A stretch of DNA of 61,462 nt from Cyanophora paradoxa (taxonomy: Eukaryota; Glaucocystophyceae; Cyanophorales; Cyanophoraceae), in the NCBI GenBank assembly GCA_004431415.1, contig QPMI01000287.1:1-61462 (forward strand), in the 5' to 3' direction. The notes under the pieces were generated by a model. The model searched no databases and was not told the origin of the DNA. It worked only from the letters and a program-made list of their open reading frames with translations. A program made the position numbers and the translations under genes. This document shows positions 31,551 to 41,274 of this stretch, piece after piece (within the stretch, counting starts at the first letter, position 1; every line of letters starts with the position of its first letter).

Positions 31551-32015
31551 TCAGCCAATTTGGAACAAGAGAAAGGTAACGGAGAAGGGGCTTACGACGC
31601 TAAGTGCAGTCTCGAAAGCGGGTGTCCAGTACGGGTACTCTCCGTCCCCGCGCAGGGTCTCGTAGAAGTCATAGACCGCCTTTCGATTGGCCCCGGGCTT
31701 AGCATGCGGGATCAGAATTCCGGCTGATCCCGGACAGAGTGCCAGAATTGATGCGTGGGCGCCCTGCTCGACGACCGGCAGCGCGCCGTCGGTCACATAG
31801 CCGAACGTCACGACGCTCATGGCCATCTCCGTCTCCCCTTTCTGCAGCAGAGGGATCACCTCCACGACTGACTTGAACTCGCCAGGAATCTTTTCGTTAA
31901 GGTCCCTCCAGATGTCGGTGTCGGCCTCATCTGCGACGTCATCAATACTCTGATTGGCAGGACAACTGAAGCTAGGCAGTGAATATCGGACCGTAACGAC
32001 CAAAAAGCGGGCCGT
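31551..32015 (-). pseudogene. unrecognised ORF (copy B)
   Basis: The copy B version of the ORF at 28,958-29,422, with an identical protein in this part; the one change I see nearby (CCCGCGCAGG for CCCACGCAGG at about 31,650) leaves it unaltered. The adjoining upstream ORF is split by the LTR element inserted at 32,311. Confidence 0.35.
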
Positions 32016-32310
32016 GGTTATTGAGATCCGCCGCTAAACAGAAGAGGATCCGACCCGTGAAGCTTACGGCATACGTGCTGCCGAATCCGGCGTTGTTCAT
32101 GATGATCTCGAGCTGCTCGGGCTTGAGACGCAGCTCCTTTGCTCGTTCGCACGTCAGGCGGGCCGCAGGTTGTGACGGCGGATCATCGCGACCCCGCTTC
32201 CCGTTGCTGCTCGAGCCGGAGGCCGCCGACGGGTTCCAAACATCTGTACGGCTGGTCCAGGTTGCCGGCGCAATACCCGCGCGGTCCCGCAGGCGTACGG
32301 CCTCGAATAC

Positions 32311-32424
32311 TGTTGGCAGCGCTAGTTTTTGTCTTCTTATTGTTCACCCGTGCATACAAGAATAGCTCCTTACTACTGGGGGGGGGGGAAACGAGAGAGA
32401 GAGCCTGCAGGCAGGAGCCTGTCA
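32311..32424 (-). repeat. 3' LTR of the complete gypsy element
   Basis: 114 bp. On the minus strand it starts TGACAGGCTCC and ends GCTGCCAACA. It follows the purine tract GGAGAGGGGA directly. Very short for a gypsy LTR, with an 11-C run and a GA microsatellite. No clear TATA box is seen. Confidence 0.95.
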
Positions 32425-32434
32425 TCCCCTCTCC
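32425..32434 (-). other. polypurine tract
   Basis: Minus-strand GGAGAGGGGA lies between the pol stop codon (TAG, 32,436-32,438) and the 3' LTR. Polypurine tracts prime plus-strand DNA synthesis in LTR elements. The gag-integrase element has nearly the same tract at 24,527-24,536. Confidence 0.85.
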
Positions 32435-32435
32435 G

Positions 32436-35400
32436 CTAGCTCTGTGCTACGAAAGGACGCATTCGGTCAACGTGGGTAACGAAAGGAAACTTGGGCCGCT
32501 CTGGGTCCCATAAGAGATAGTTGACCGCGGACGTCCGCTTCAAAACAGCGTAAGGTCCAGTAAACCGGGGTTGTAAACCTTTCGCCCCAAGGTCACGAAC
32601 TAGGACCATGTCGTCAATCTCAAAACGTGTCCAATCATCTTTAGCATTCTCTGCCATCACTTCCTCCTTGCGCTTTGCGAAAATACTGTCAACTCGCTGC
32701 TTGGCATCATTCAATCGAGTAAGCATATGTTCCAAGTAGTTCGGCTGTTCCGACTCGTGAGAAAGAAATAAATCGTAAGGAAAGACCGCATCGCGTCCAT
32801 AAACGAGAAAGAACGGCGATACGCCCATTGTCTTGTTTACGTGGCTTCGAATCGCAAACAATGCTGACGAAATATACTTATCCCAATCCGAGTGCTCGTC
32901 ATTTATGTAATTGTAAATAATATCCTTGAGAGTTTGGTTGAGCCGTTCGACCTTGCCAGTCGCCTGAGGTCGGTATCCAGAGTTGAGCACGGATTTAATT
33001 CCGAACTTGCTACAAAGTCGTTTTGTTACTCCACTAGCAAATGCTCCACCTTGATCAGTGTAAATCATTTTTGGAACTCCATGCCGGCATATGATGTCCT
33101 CATAAAGCATGTTGCAAGCAGCCTTGGCCGACATTGATGCAGTTGCACGAGCTTCACCATATCCAGTATAGACACATATAGCTGTACAAATAAAGCGATT
33201 GCCTCGGTTTGTAGTAGGTAGAGGGCCGATAAAATCCAGTTCAACAACCTCAAAAGGCCTTGAAGCTTCTACCATTTGCTGAGGCGCTTGTGAACGACCT
33301 GTCAGAGGTTTCCGATATTGACACTTTATGCAGTTAGAAACGAACTTTTTCACATCTTCATTCATGGGTTTCCAGAAATACTTCCGTTTCAAATCAAATA
33401 AAATTTTCTCATGTCCAAAGTGTCCAGACATGGGGTGATCATGAGATTTCGAAATCAACTCATGCTGTAAAGACTTAGGAATAACCACTCTGTGCTGCAG
33501 ATTGGAAGGCTTGAAAACCAGAATCCCATTCTTGTTTAAGCCGAAAAACTGGGATGTGCGTAAAAGCTTTTCATTGTGTGAGTTGTTGCCTTCCAGAATA
33601 TCAATAAGTGATCTACAAAACTCATCTTGGCGTTGGGCCTCGAACAATTCCTCGAACTTATCATCTCCAAATATCATCTCAAGATGCAAAATATCTAAAA
33701 CATCTTCAGCGCTTTTGCTGATATCAGGAGCCACTGGGTAACGTGATGGGCCATCAGCCTTGTTCAATAGTCCTCTCCGATATTGAATGTCAATGTCATA
33801 TTGCTGAATCAGAGCTGCCCATCGAGCGAGCTTTCCCTTTTCGGGTTTCAAAGAAAACAGCCATTCTAATGCCTTGCAGTCAGTGTAGAGAATCGATTTG
33901 GGGGCACCTTTGATGTAGTGACTCCAAGTGTTGAGACAATCAACAACAGCTGCACATTCAGCCTCCGAAGCTGGCATATTTCTTTCTTCTTTTCTCCATT
34001 TTCTGCTATAGAAGTAAACTGGCATGATTTTTCCATCCTTCTCCTGCGATAGTATACCTCCAATGCCTTTATCACTGGCATCAGTTTCAAGAATGAAACG
34101 CTTGTTGAAATCAGGGAAGTGGAGAACAGTCTTTTTCAATAACTCTTGCTTCACCTGCTCAAAGAGTTGCTGATGGTGGTCTGTCCACTTCCATTCAATA
34201 TTCTTCTGTGTCAATTCATATAAATCAGATGTGATTTGCGAGAAATTTTGGACATTGTCCCTATAATAGTTGCAAGTTCCCAAGAAAGATCGCAAACTGG
34301 ATATATCTGTTGGCTGTGGAAACTCAGCAATGGCCTTTAACTTTGCTGGATCGGGACTCCTTCCAGTTCCATCAACAATATGCCCAAGAAATTTCAATTC
34401 GTTTTTAAATAGGTGACACTTACTAGGTTTTAACTTCGCGTGGTTTTTCCGCAGCCTGTTGAACACTTTCTGCAAATGGGTGCAATGGTCTTCAAAAGAC
34501 TTTGAGAAAGTAATCAAATCGTCAATAAAAACAAGCACAAATATCCACAGATAATCGTTCAACATTCCTTCCATTATAGACTGAAAGGTTGGGGGTGCAT
34601 TAGTGAGCCCCATTGCCATCACTTTTAGCTGAAATAATCCAAACGGCGTTTTGAATGCTGTCTTTTCTTTGTCTTGATCCTTCATCTTAACTTGCCAGAA
34701 CCCACTTGAAAAGTCCATTGTGGAGAAAAACTGGTTGCCTTGAAGGGCATCCAACATGTCCTGTATCTTGGGAAGAGGATACACATTCTTCTTTGTAATT
34801 GCATTCAACTTGCGATAATCAGTGACTAGCCGCATTTCATCTGTGCCTTGCTTTGTAACAAAGAAAGCTGGTGCTGACCAAGGACTCTGCGAAGGCTCAG
34901 CAATGTTTCTGGAAATCAAATCTTCCAGTGTTGTTTTGAAAAGTGCTCTATCCTTAGGAGACCAGTGCATAGGCCTTGAATTAATGGGAAGTGAAGATCC
35001 AGTGTTGATAGAGTGCTCACCTGGTAAACAAGCCTTGGGATCAAAAACAAATTTTTCTACAAACACATCACAATTGTTTCGCAACAAAGCCTCTATCTTT
35101 TCCTTCTGATCAGCTGTAGCTCCTGAAAATCCATAATCAATTTGCGACTTGATCTTTTCGAAGTACTCTTTATCGAATGAAGGTGCAATTGTAGAGACTT
35201 CAAAGGACTTTCCAGGAATCTCTTTTTGACCAATATCCAAAGACATGATCTCACAGTCCATTTTAGGCCACCATTCTCCACACGTTAGCCCTTTGTTCAA
35301 AATTACAGGGAAATCGTTCAAGTTGTACAAAACAGATGAAGTGAGGCCATTCGAAACTTGCTGAACAGTGGAGAGTCCATAAACTCCAGGGACAATTTCG

Positions 35401-36854
35401 CATTCAGGAAAAATTATTACTCCGTCTCCATTACTATCTACTCGAAGTACTACTTTAACACCTGTGTTTTCAGGAATTTTCACATCTTCAGCAAGAGCAA
35501 CACTTGACTCAGATTTGGTTGTTCCAAGTGACAATGGGACTTGCAATGAGGGGTTCACAAAGGAGTGTACAATCCCTTTGGAATGGGAAATGTCGATCAT
35601 ATTCTTTTCACAATAATCTCTTCCAAGAATCACATCGTGGGAAAGCTTATCCATCACCACCACTGGTTCAACTGTCTGCAAACTTCCTAGTTCTATTCTC
35701 AAATTTGTTGATCCAACAGCAGGGACCATTTCTTTTGTAAAACCTCGAAGCTTGGGTGCAGCTTTTACAACTTCAGGCTGCACTGGCAACTTGTTTAGCA
35801 ATTTTTGTGAGGCCAAAGAAACGTCTGCTCCTGTGTCCAATAAGGCCCAGGTAGGAACCTCCTGTACCTTTACAGGTACTGTCCCTGCCCGGCCCTGCTC
35901 ATGGACAGTTGGCTTTAGTGCTAGAATTTCCTTGGGGGTAAAGACTATTTTGGACGTGGTGTACACAATGCGATCCTTTATATTTTCATCATGCTGCACA
36001 TCATAATCCTGAACTGCTTTATCTTCCTCAACATTTCGAACATTTCGAAAAGGTGGTCCAGACCGATTATTTCCAAAATTTTGTGTACGGGGCGGCCCAC
36101 CCCTTCCAGAGCCACCACGACCAAAACCTCCACGCCCAAAACCGCCGCGTCCAAAACCTCCGCGACTGTATCCTCCATTCCGACGGTCGGGCCAGTAATT
36201 CGGGCCATCTTTGTTATCGTAGCATTCAATCTCCGAATGATTCGGGTTGATCATTTCACAAAAGCGGCACTTAACCGGCTTTTTCTTCATCTGTTCCCGC
36301 TCGAACATCTCTTCAATCCCACGCCGATGCTTTTCGAAATCGGCTAGGGTTTGAATGGCACTGTGGTTGAACACCGTCTCGAAATAATGAAAGTCCTGCT
36401 GGCGCATGAGCTCCCGGATTTCTCGCACATAGTGCTCAACCGGATAAGCAGGCCACGCCTTCGGTGCGAGATAAACTGCATTATCCAGGAACTTTTTGAG
36501 AAGGACTCTGCCATTTATGAATTCCAAACGCAAGGCCCTAAACGAATCACGATAATCAAAATGAGTGCGATCGAAACGGTCCTTCAGCTTTGTGAAAATA
36601 TTATTGAAAAAGTCTGGCGGAACCTGCTGCGGTAGCGGCCCGGCATCTCTAACGAGTTCGTGGGCCGCTTCCGACGTCAAGCACATGAGCGCCGTATATT
36701 TCTGCGTGTTATTTAAAATTCCAAGATCGAAAATGCCCTGCACTTGTGTGTGAAAACTAGAAAATGCATAGTCGGCATTGGTGCCCGAAAACTTTTTCTT
36801 GTCGTCAGTAGTCAAGATTTTGATCATAAGATTAGTTGCGATATCGTCGGCCAT
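32436..36854 (-). CDS. gag-pol: gag-pol polyprotein of the complete gypsy element
   Basis: 1,472 residues from ATG 36,854 (MADDIATNLMIKILTTDDKK), chosen because upstream codons run through the primer site into the LTR. Gag covers about residues 1-210 and ends in a variant zinc knuckle (CRFC, six residues, H, four residues, C), followed by GRGGFGRGG repeats. The protease motif LLDTGADVSLAS is near 336. The RT has FCT-region equivalents and a catalytic FIDD near 776 in place of YxDD. RNase H has LETDASDKGIGG near 924 and YTDCKALEWL later. The integrase HHCC finger (GHFGHEKI ... NCIKCQYRK) is at about 1,138-1,190. The DDE residues lie in VELDFIGP (about 1,206), YTDQGGAF (about 1,266) and GKVERLNQ (about 1,301). 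There are no stops or frameshifts, and gag and pol are in one frame. Confidence 0.95.
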   Translation of the reverse strand: MADDIATNLMIKILTTDDKKKFSGTNADYAFSSFHTQVQGIFDLGILNNTQKYTALMCLTSEAAHELVRDAGPLPQQVPPDFFNNIFTKLKDRFDRTHFDYRDSFRALRLEFINGRVLLKKFLDNAVYLAPKAWPAYPVEHYVREIRELMRQQDFHYFETVFNHSAIQTLADFEKHRRGIEEMFEREQMKKKPVKCRFCEMINPNHSEIECYDNKDGPNYWPDRRNGGYSRGGFGRGGFGRGGFGRGGSGRGGPPRTQNFGNNRSGPPFRNVRNVEEDKAVQDYDVQHDENIKDRIVYTTSKIVFTPKEILALKPTVHEQGRAGTVPVKVQEVPTWALLDTGADVSLASQKLLNKLPVQPEVVKAAPKLRGFTKEMVPAVGSTNLRIELGSLQTVEPVVVMDKLSHDVILGRDYCEKNMIDISHSKGIVHSFVNPSLQVPLSLGTTKSESSVALAEDVKIPENTGVKVVLRVDSNGDGVIIFPECEIVPGVYGLSTVQQVSNGLTSSVLYNLNDFPVILNKGLTCGEWWPKMDCEIMSLDIGQKEIPGKSFEVSTIAPSFDKEYFEKIKSQIDYGFSGATADQKEKIEALLRNNCDVFVEKFVFDPKACLPGEHSINTGSSLPINSRPMHWSPKDRALFKTTLEDLISRNIAEPSQSPWSAPAFFVTKQGTDEMRLVTDYRKLNAITKKNVYPLPKIQDMLDALQGNQFFSTMDFSSGFWQVKMKDQDKEKTAFKTPFGLFQLKVMAMGLTNAPPTFQSIMEGMLNDYLWIFVLVFIDDLITFSKSFEDHCTHLQKVFNRLRKNHAKLKPSKCHLFKNELKFLGHIVDGTGRSPDPAKLKAIAEFPQPTDISSLRSFLGTCNYYRDNVQNFSQITSDLYELTQKNIEWKWTDHHQQLFEQVKQELLKKTVLHFPDFNKRFILETDASDKGIGGILSQEKDGKIMPVYFYSRKWRKEERNMPASEAECAAVVDCLNTWSHYIKGAPKSILYTDCKALEWLFSLKPEKGKLARWAALIQQYDIDIQYRRGLLNKADGPSRYPVAPDISKSAEDVLDILHLEMIFGDDKFEELFEAQRQDEFCRSLIDILEGNNSHNEKLLRTSQFFGLNKNGILVFKPSNLQHRVVIPKSLQHELISKSHDHPMSGHFGHEKILFDLKRKYFWKPMNEDVKKFVSNCIKCQYRKPLTGRSQAPQQMVEASRPFEVVELDFIGPLPTTNRGNRFICTAICVYTGYGEARATASMSAKAACNMLYEDIICRHGVPKMIYTDQGGAFASGVTKRLCSKFGIKSVLNSGYRPQATGKVERLNQTLKDIIYNYINDEHSDWDKYISSALFAIRSHVNKTMGVSPFFLVYGRDAVFPYDLFLSHESEQPNYLEHMLTRLNDAKQRVDSIFAKRKEEVMAENAKDDWTRFEIDDMVLVRDLGAKGLQPRFTGPYAVLKRTSAVNYLLWDPERPKFPFVTHVDRMRPFVAQS

Positions 36855-36976
36855 GTCGCCTCCACTGGAGATAGATATAATTGGACTCCCTTCGCTTTCA
36901 GACTCCGGTTCTGTGTCTCTTCTTTCTAACCTCCTGCCTCTACGCTGCCACAACGTTGCTGCGGCCACCTTTTGCC

Positions 36977-36994
36977 GTGCTGAAGATGCTACCA
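36977..36994 (-). promoter_or_regulatory. primer binding site
   Basis: Three bases after the 5' LTR the minus strand reads TGGTAGCATCTTCAGCAC. The leading TGG pairs with the CCA end of a tRNA. I cannot name the tRNA by eye. Confidence 0.6.
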
Positions 36995-36997
36995 ATC

Positions 36998-37111
36998 TGT
37001 TGGCAGCGCTAGTTTTTGTCTTCTTATTGTTCACCCGTGCATACAAGAATAGCTCCTTACTACTGGGGGGGGGGGAAACGAGAGAGAGAGCCTGCAGGCA
37101 GGAGCCTGTCA
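36998..37111 (-). repeat. 5' LTR of the complete gypsy element
   Basis: Identical to the copy at 32,311-32,424 over all 114 bp. Confidence 0.95.
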
Positions 37112-37511
37112 ATACGGAGGGGACTACGAACGCCGCTTGCATGATCTGGCGACCTCGCAGGGGTTAGCAGGACGGAGGCGCTTGAGCAGGAAGTTGCTGC
37201 GCACCAAGCCCCAACAGCATACTGAGGGGTGGTTGAAATATGGGCCCCGGGTTTCAATATGGCGGACAGTGAGGATCTGAGCACCCATGCATGCAGTGTT
37301 CATGATGATCATGATTTGATCATGAGGCTTTGCAAAGACCCCGACCTTATAACTGACTGGAGAGGTGTACCTGGGGTATTTCAAGGGATCTAGATTTGAT
37401 TTTGATAGTGGCAAGCGCTGAAAGCGTGCTTGTACCTCGCCGGGCAATAGTGGGCCCCTATTCACCAGCATGTCATTTGTGCCAGATCGCACAGCAGCAC
37501 AGCCTCGGAAC

Positions 37512-38100
37512 AGTCTGTGAGATTTCGGGGGGCGATGGGGGCAGCCCCGAACCCAACCTCGAAACTAGAGAACTACCACCCCCCCCTATCATGCAAACCT
37601 GCCAGAGTGCTCTGGCGAATCCCAGCGCTCCCTGCCTGCTGTTTTGTGTGGTGGGGACCCCTGTGAGATTTCGGGGGGCGATCAGGGCAGCCCCGAACCC
37701 AACCTCGAAACTTGAAAGCTTACACCCCTCCCTATCTCACAGGGGTCCCCACCCACACCAAACAGCAGGCAGGGAGTGCTGGGATCCGCCAGAGCACTCT
37801 GGCAGGTTTGCATGAAAGGGAGGGGTGTTAGTTTTCGAGTTTCTGCGTTGGGTTCAGGGCTGCCCCCATCGCCCCCCGAAATCTCACAGGGGTCCCCACC
37901 CACACGAAACAGCAGGTGGGGAGTGCTGGGATCCGCCAGAGCACTCTGGCAGGTTTGCATGATAGGGAGGGGTGTTAGTTTTCTAGTTTCGGCGTTGGGT
38001 TCAAGGCTGCCCCCATCGCCCCCCGAAATCTCACAGGGGTCCCCACCCACACGAAACAGCAGGCGGGGAGCGCTGGGATTCGCCAGAGCACTCTGGCGGA
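37512..38100. repeat. satellite with inversion
   Basis: Forward to 37,735, then reverse from 37,736 to 38,100 (CTCACAGGGGTCCCC onward). The switch is exactly at the right edge of duplicated copy B. A variant monomer with TTTCTGCGTTGGG or TTTCGGCGTTGGG instead of TTTCGAGGTTGGG appears here and throughout the next three composite units. Confidence 0.92.
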
Positions 38101-38499
38101 TGCGGGATCTCCCTACCGGCAGTTCCCCATGTTGCTCATCTTCTCTCCCGAAAAAGAAGACTTTGTTCTCCCCGGGTACGCCTCTTTTTAGTTCAAGGGC
38201 GGGGGCGGCGCCGGCTCACGGACGTGCATGCGCAGCTCGGAGCGGCTCATCCATAGCGTTCACGATTGGGCCGCGCAGAAGGGCCTCGAGGCCGTCGTAC
38301 TCCTCAAGAGCGACTACAAGGACATCGAGTGCCACTGCGGCATCAACAACCAGCGCAACACGGGGCCCTGCTACAGGTGCACGCGGCCCAAGGCCGACTG
38401 CTTCAGGCTGTCCGACCCCAGCAAGGTCGACGTGGCCCCAGAGGAGCGCCGCACAACGTCCGACATCGTGCGCCAGCAGGAGATCTACCAAGAGTGCGC
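38101..38499 (+). pseudogene. amplified gene fragment, copy 1: ORF end plus Cys-rich ORF start
   Basis: Two coding pieces. The first, open from satellite, ends QFPMLLIFSPEKEDFVLPGY and ASF before TAG at about 38,188, probably the C terminus of one gene. The second starts at ATG 38,228 (MRSSERLIHSVHDWAAQKGL) and reads 90 codons to the satellite edge. It contains a cysteine-rich module, IECHCGINNQRNTGPCYRC followed by TRPKADCF, with spacing that could bind one or two zinc ions, and then a charged segment (VDVAPEERRTTSDIVRQQEI). Two genes 40 bp apart on one strand fit a compact viral genome. Neither protein is recognised. Confidence 0.5.
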
Positions 38500-39020
38500 C
38501 CCCCCGAAATCTCACAGGGGTCCCCACCCACACGAAACAGCAGGTGGGGAGCGCTGGGATTCGCCAGAGCACTCTGGCAGGTTTGCATGATGGGGAGGGG
38601 TTGTGAGTTTTCTAGTTTCGAGGTTGGGTTCGGGGCTGCCCCGATCGCCCCCTGAAATCTCACAGGGGTCCCCACCCACACCAAACAGCAGGCAGGGAGT
38701 GCTGGGATCCGCCAGAGCACTCTGGCAGGTTTGCATGAAAGGGAGGGGTGTTAGTTTTCGAGTTTCTGCGTTGGGTTCAGGGCTGCCCCCATCGCCCCCG
38801 AAATCTCACAGGGGTCCCCACCCACACGAAACAGCAGGTGGGGAGTGCTGGGATCCGCCAGAGCACTCTGGCAGGTTTGCATGATAGGGAGGGGTGTTAG
38901 TTTTCTAGTTTCGGCGTTGGGTTCAAGGCTGCCCCCATCGCCCCCCGAAATCTCACAGGGGTCCCACCCACACGAAACAGCAGGCGGGGAGCGCTGGATT
39001 CGCCAGAGCACTCTGGCGGA

Positions 39021-39418
39021 TGCGGGATCTCCCTACCGGCAGTTCCCCATGTTGCTCATCTTCTCTCCCGAAAAAGAAGACTTTGTTCTCCCCGGGTACG
39101 CCTCTTTTTAGTTCAAGGGCGGGGGCGGCGCCGGCTCACGGACGTGCATGCGCAGCTCGGAGCGGCTCATCCATAGCGTTCACGATTGGGCCGCGCAGAA
39201 GGGCCTCGAGGCCGTCGTACTCCTCAAGAGCGACTACAAGGACATCGAGTGCCACTGCGGCATCAACAACCAGCGCAACACGGGGCCCTGCTACAGGTGC
39301 ACGCGGCCCAAGGCCGACTGCTTCAGGCTGTCCGACCCAGCAAGGTCGACGTGGCCCCAGAGGAGCGCCGCACAACGTCCGACATCGTGCGCCAGCAGGA
39401 GATCTACCAAGAGTGCGC
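39021..39418 (+). pseudogene. amplified gene fragment, copy 2 (one base shorter)
   Basis: As copy 1, with the Cys-rich ORF starting at 39,148. A one-base loss in a C run (CCGACCCAGCAAGG for CCGACCCCAGCAAGG, near 39,338) shifts the frame after FRLSDP, so the charged tail is lost in this copy. Confidence 0.5.
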
Positions 39419-39939
39419 CCCCCGAAATCTCACAGGGGTCCCCACCCACACGAAACAGCAGGCGGGGAGCGCTGGGATTCGCCAGAGCACTCTGGCAGGT
39501 TTGCATGATGGGGAGGGTTGTGAGTTTTCTAGTTTCGAGGTTGGGTTCGGGGCTGCCCCGATCGCCCCCTGAAATCTCACAGGGGTCCCCACCCACACCA
39601 AACAGCAGGCAGGGAGTGCTGGGATCCGCCAGAGCACTCTGGCAGGTTTGCATGAAAGGGAGGGGTGTTAGTTTTCGAGTTTCTGCGTTGGGTTCAGGGC
39701 TGCCCCCATCGCCCCCCGAAATCTCACAGGGGTCCCCACCCACACGAAACAGCAGGTGGGGAGTGCTGGGATCCGCCAGAGCACTCTGGCAGGTTTGCAT
39801 GATAGGGAGGGGTGTTAGTTTTCTAGTTTCGGCGTTGGGTTCAAGGCTGCCCCATCGCCCCCCGAAATCTCACAGGGGTCCCCACCCACACGAAACAGCA
39901 GGCGGGGAGCGCTGGGATTCGCCAGAGCACTCTGGCGGA

Positions 39940-40338
39940 TGCGGGATCTCCCTACCGGCAGTTCCCCATGTTGCTCATCTTCTCTCCCGAAAAAGAAGAC
40001 TTTGTTCTCCCCGGGTACGCCTCTTTTTAGTTCAAGGGCGGGGGCGGCGCCGGCTCACGGACGTGCATGCGCAGCTCGGAGCGGCTCATCCATAGCGTTC
40101 ACGATTGGGCCGCGCAGAAGGGCCTCGAGGCCGTCGTACTCCTCAAGAGCGACTACAAGGACATCGAGTGCCACTGCGGCATCAACAACCAGCGCAACAC
40201 GGGGCCCTGCTACAGGTGCACGCGGCCCAAGGCCGACTGCTTCAGGCTGTCCGACCCCAGCAAGGTCGACGTGGCCCCAGAGGAGCGCCGCACAACGTCC
40301 GACATCGTGCGCCAGCAGGAGATCTACCAAGAGTGCGC
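39940..40338 (+). pseudogene. amplified gene fragment, copy 3
   Basis: As copy 1, with no loss in the C run. The Cys-rich ORF starts at 40,067 and reads to the satellite edge. Confidence 0.5.
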
Positions 40339-40870
40339 CCCCCCGAAATCTCACAGGGGTCCCCACCCACACGAAACAGCAGGTGGGGAGCGCTGGGATT
40401 CGCCAGAGCACTCTGGCAGGTTTGCATGATGGGGAGGGGTTGTGAGTTTTCTAGTTTCGAGGTTGGGTTCGGGGCTGCCCCGATCGCCCCCTGAAATCTC
40501 ACAGGGGTCCCCACCCACACCAAACAGCAGGCAGGGAGTGCTGGGATCCGCCAGAGCACTCTGGCAGGTTTGCATGAAAGGGAGGGGTGTTAGTTTTCGA
40601 GTTTCTGCGTTGGGTTCAGGGCTGCCCCCATCGCCCCCCGAAATCTCACAGGGGTCCCCACCCACACGAAACAGCAGGTGGGGAGTGCTGGGATCCGCCA
40701 GAGCACTCTGGCAGGTTTGCATGATAGGGAGGGGTGTTAGTTTTCTAGTTTCGGCGTTGGGTTCAAGGCTGCCCCCATCGCCCCCCGAAATCTCACAGGG
40801 GTCCCCACCCACACGAAACAGCAGGCGGGGAGCGCTGGGATTCGCCAGAGCACCCTGGCAGGTTTGCATG

Positions 40871-41274
40871 AGCGCTGCCAACGCCTTCCGGAGCGCCGAT
40901 GCCCCCTCCATGTTCAGATCGGCTCGTTGCGGGGTCTTTCCCTTCGCCTTGGCGGCTTCAACTGGCGGCGTTCCGATCCGTGAGCGGAAAAAGCGGGCAG
41001 ACGGGCGGGCTCACTGGCACGGAGGAGATGAATGTGCTCGTCGCGCGTCTTCGTCAGGCACACCGCAAGGTGCTTGAGCCTGCGCCGAGATAGAGTGAGT
41101 CAGGGACGGCCGATCTTGGCGCCGCGGGCGCACCGCCGCAGGTCGCGGCTGATCATTTTACGGGCATGGGTGTCGTCGGTCAACTGCTTGACCTCGACTT
41201 TCGTCGAGCCGTCGGCGATGTTGAGGCTGTCCCGGCCGTGGAAACACAACGGGCCCGCAAGGTAGCTGAGGCCT
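40871..41274 (-). pseudogene. amplified gene fragment G, copy 1 (truncated)
   Basis: Contains only the left 400 bp of the segment seen in full at 43,448 and 45,732, and then joins satellite after GTAGCTGAGGCC at about 41,272. It includes the C-terminal 70 or so codons of protein G (minus strand, stop near 41,101) and the following minus-strand sequence containing VEAAKAKGKTPQRADLNMEG. It is too short to be functional. Confidence 0.6.

Larger units (their letters stand above)
32311..37111 (-). mobile_element. complete Ty3/gypsy-type LTR retrotransposon, apparently young
   Basis: 4,801 bp in minus orientation, with two 114-bp LTRs (32,311-32,424 and 36,998-37,111) that are identical base for base, including an 11-G run. 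The LTRs are TG...CA bounded. The flanks are CGAATAC on the left and ATACGGA on the right, a 4-bp target duplication ATAC (5 bp if the terminal A is counted differently). Copy A keeps the empty site CGAATACGGA at 29,721-29,730. A single intact gag-pol frame fills the interior. Identical LTRs, intact coding and a paired empty site together argue for a recent insertion, later than the segmental duplication. Confidence 0.97.
30451..37735. repeat. segmental duplication, copy B, interrupted by a gypsy element
   Basis: Same content and order as copy A: LamG-like fragment (30,459-30,753), satellite (about 30,759-31,535), minus-strand ORF (31,551-32,015), start of the second ORF, then the element at 32,311-37,111, then the remainder (37,112-37,735). 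Total length 7,285 bp. Subtracting the 4,801-bp element and a 4-bp target duplication leaves 2,480 bp, equal to copy A. The unique parts show only about five substitutions in some 1.7 kb, while the satellite part shows many more. Confidence 0.95.
38101..40870. repeat. 920-bp composite higher-order repeat, three copies
   Basis: Each unit is a unique segment of about 400 bp followed by about 3.5 reverse satellite monomers. The unique segments start at 38,101, 39,021 and 39,940 (periods 920 and 919) and end at about 38,499, 39,418 and 40,338. Order and variants of the monomers repeat in each unit, so the whole block was amplified together. Small differences, mostly in homopolymers, separate the copies. 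Confidence 0.95.
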
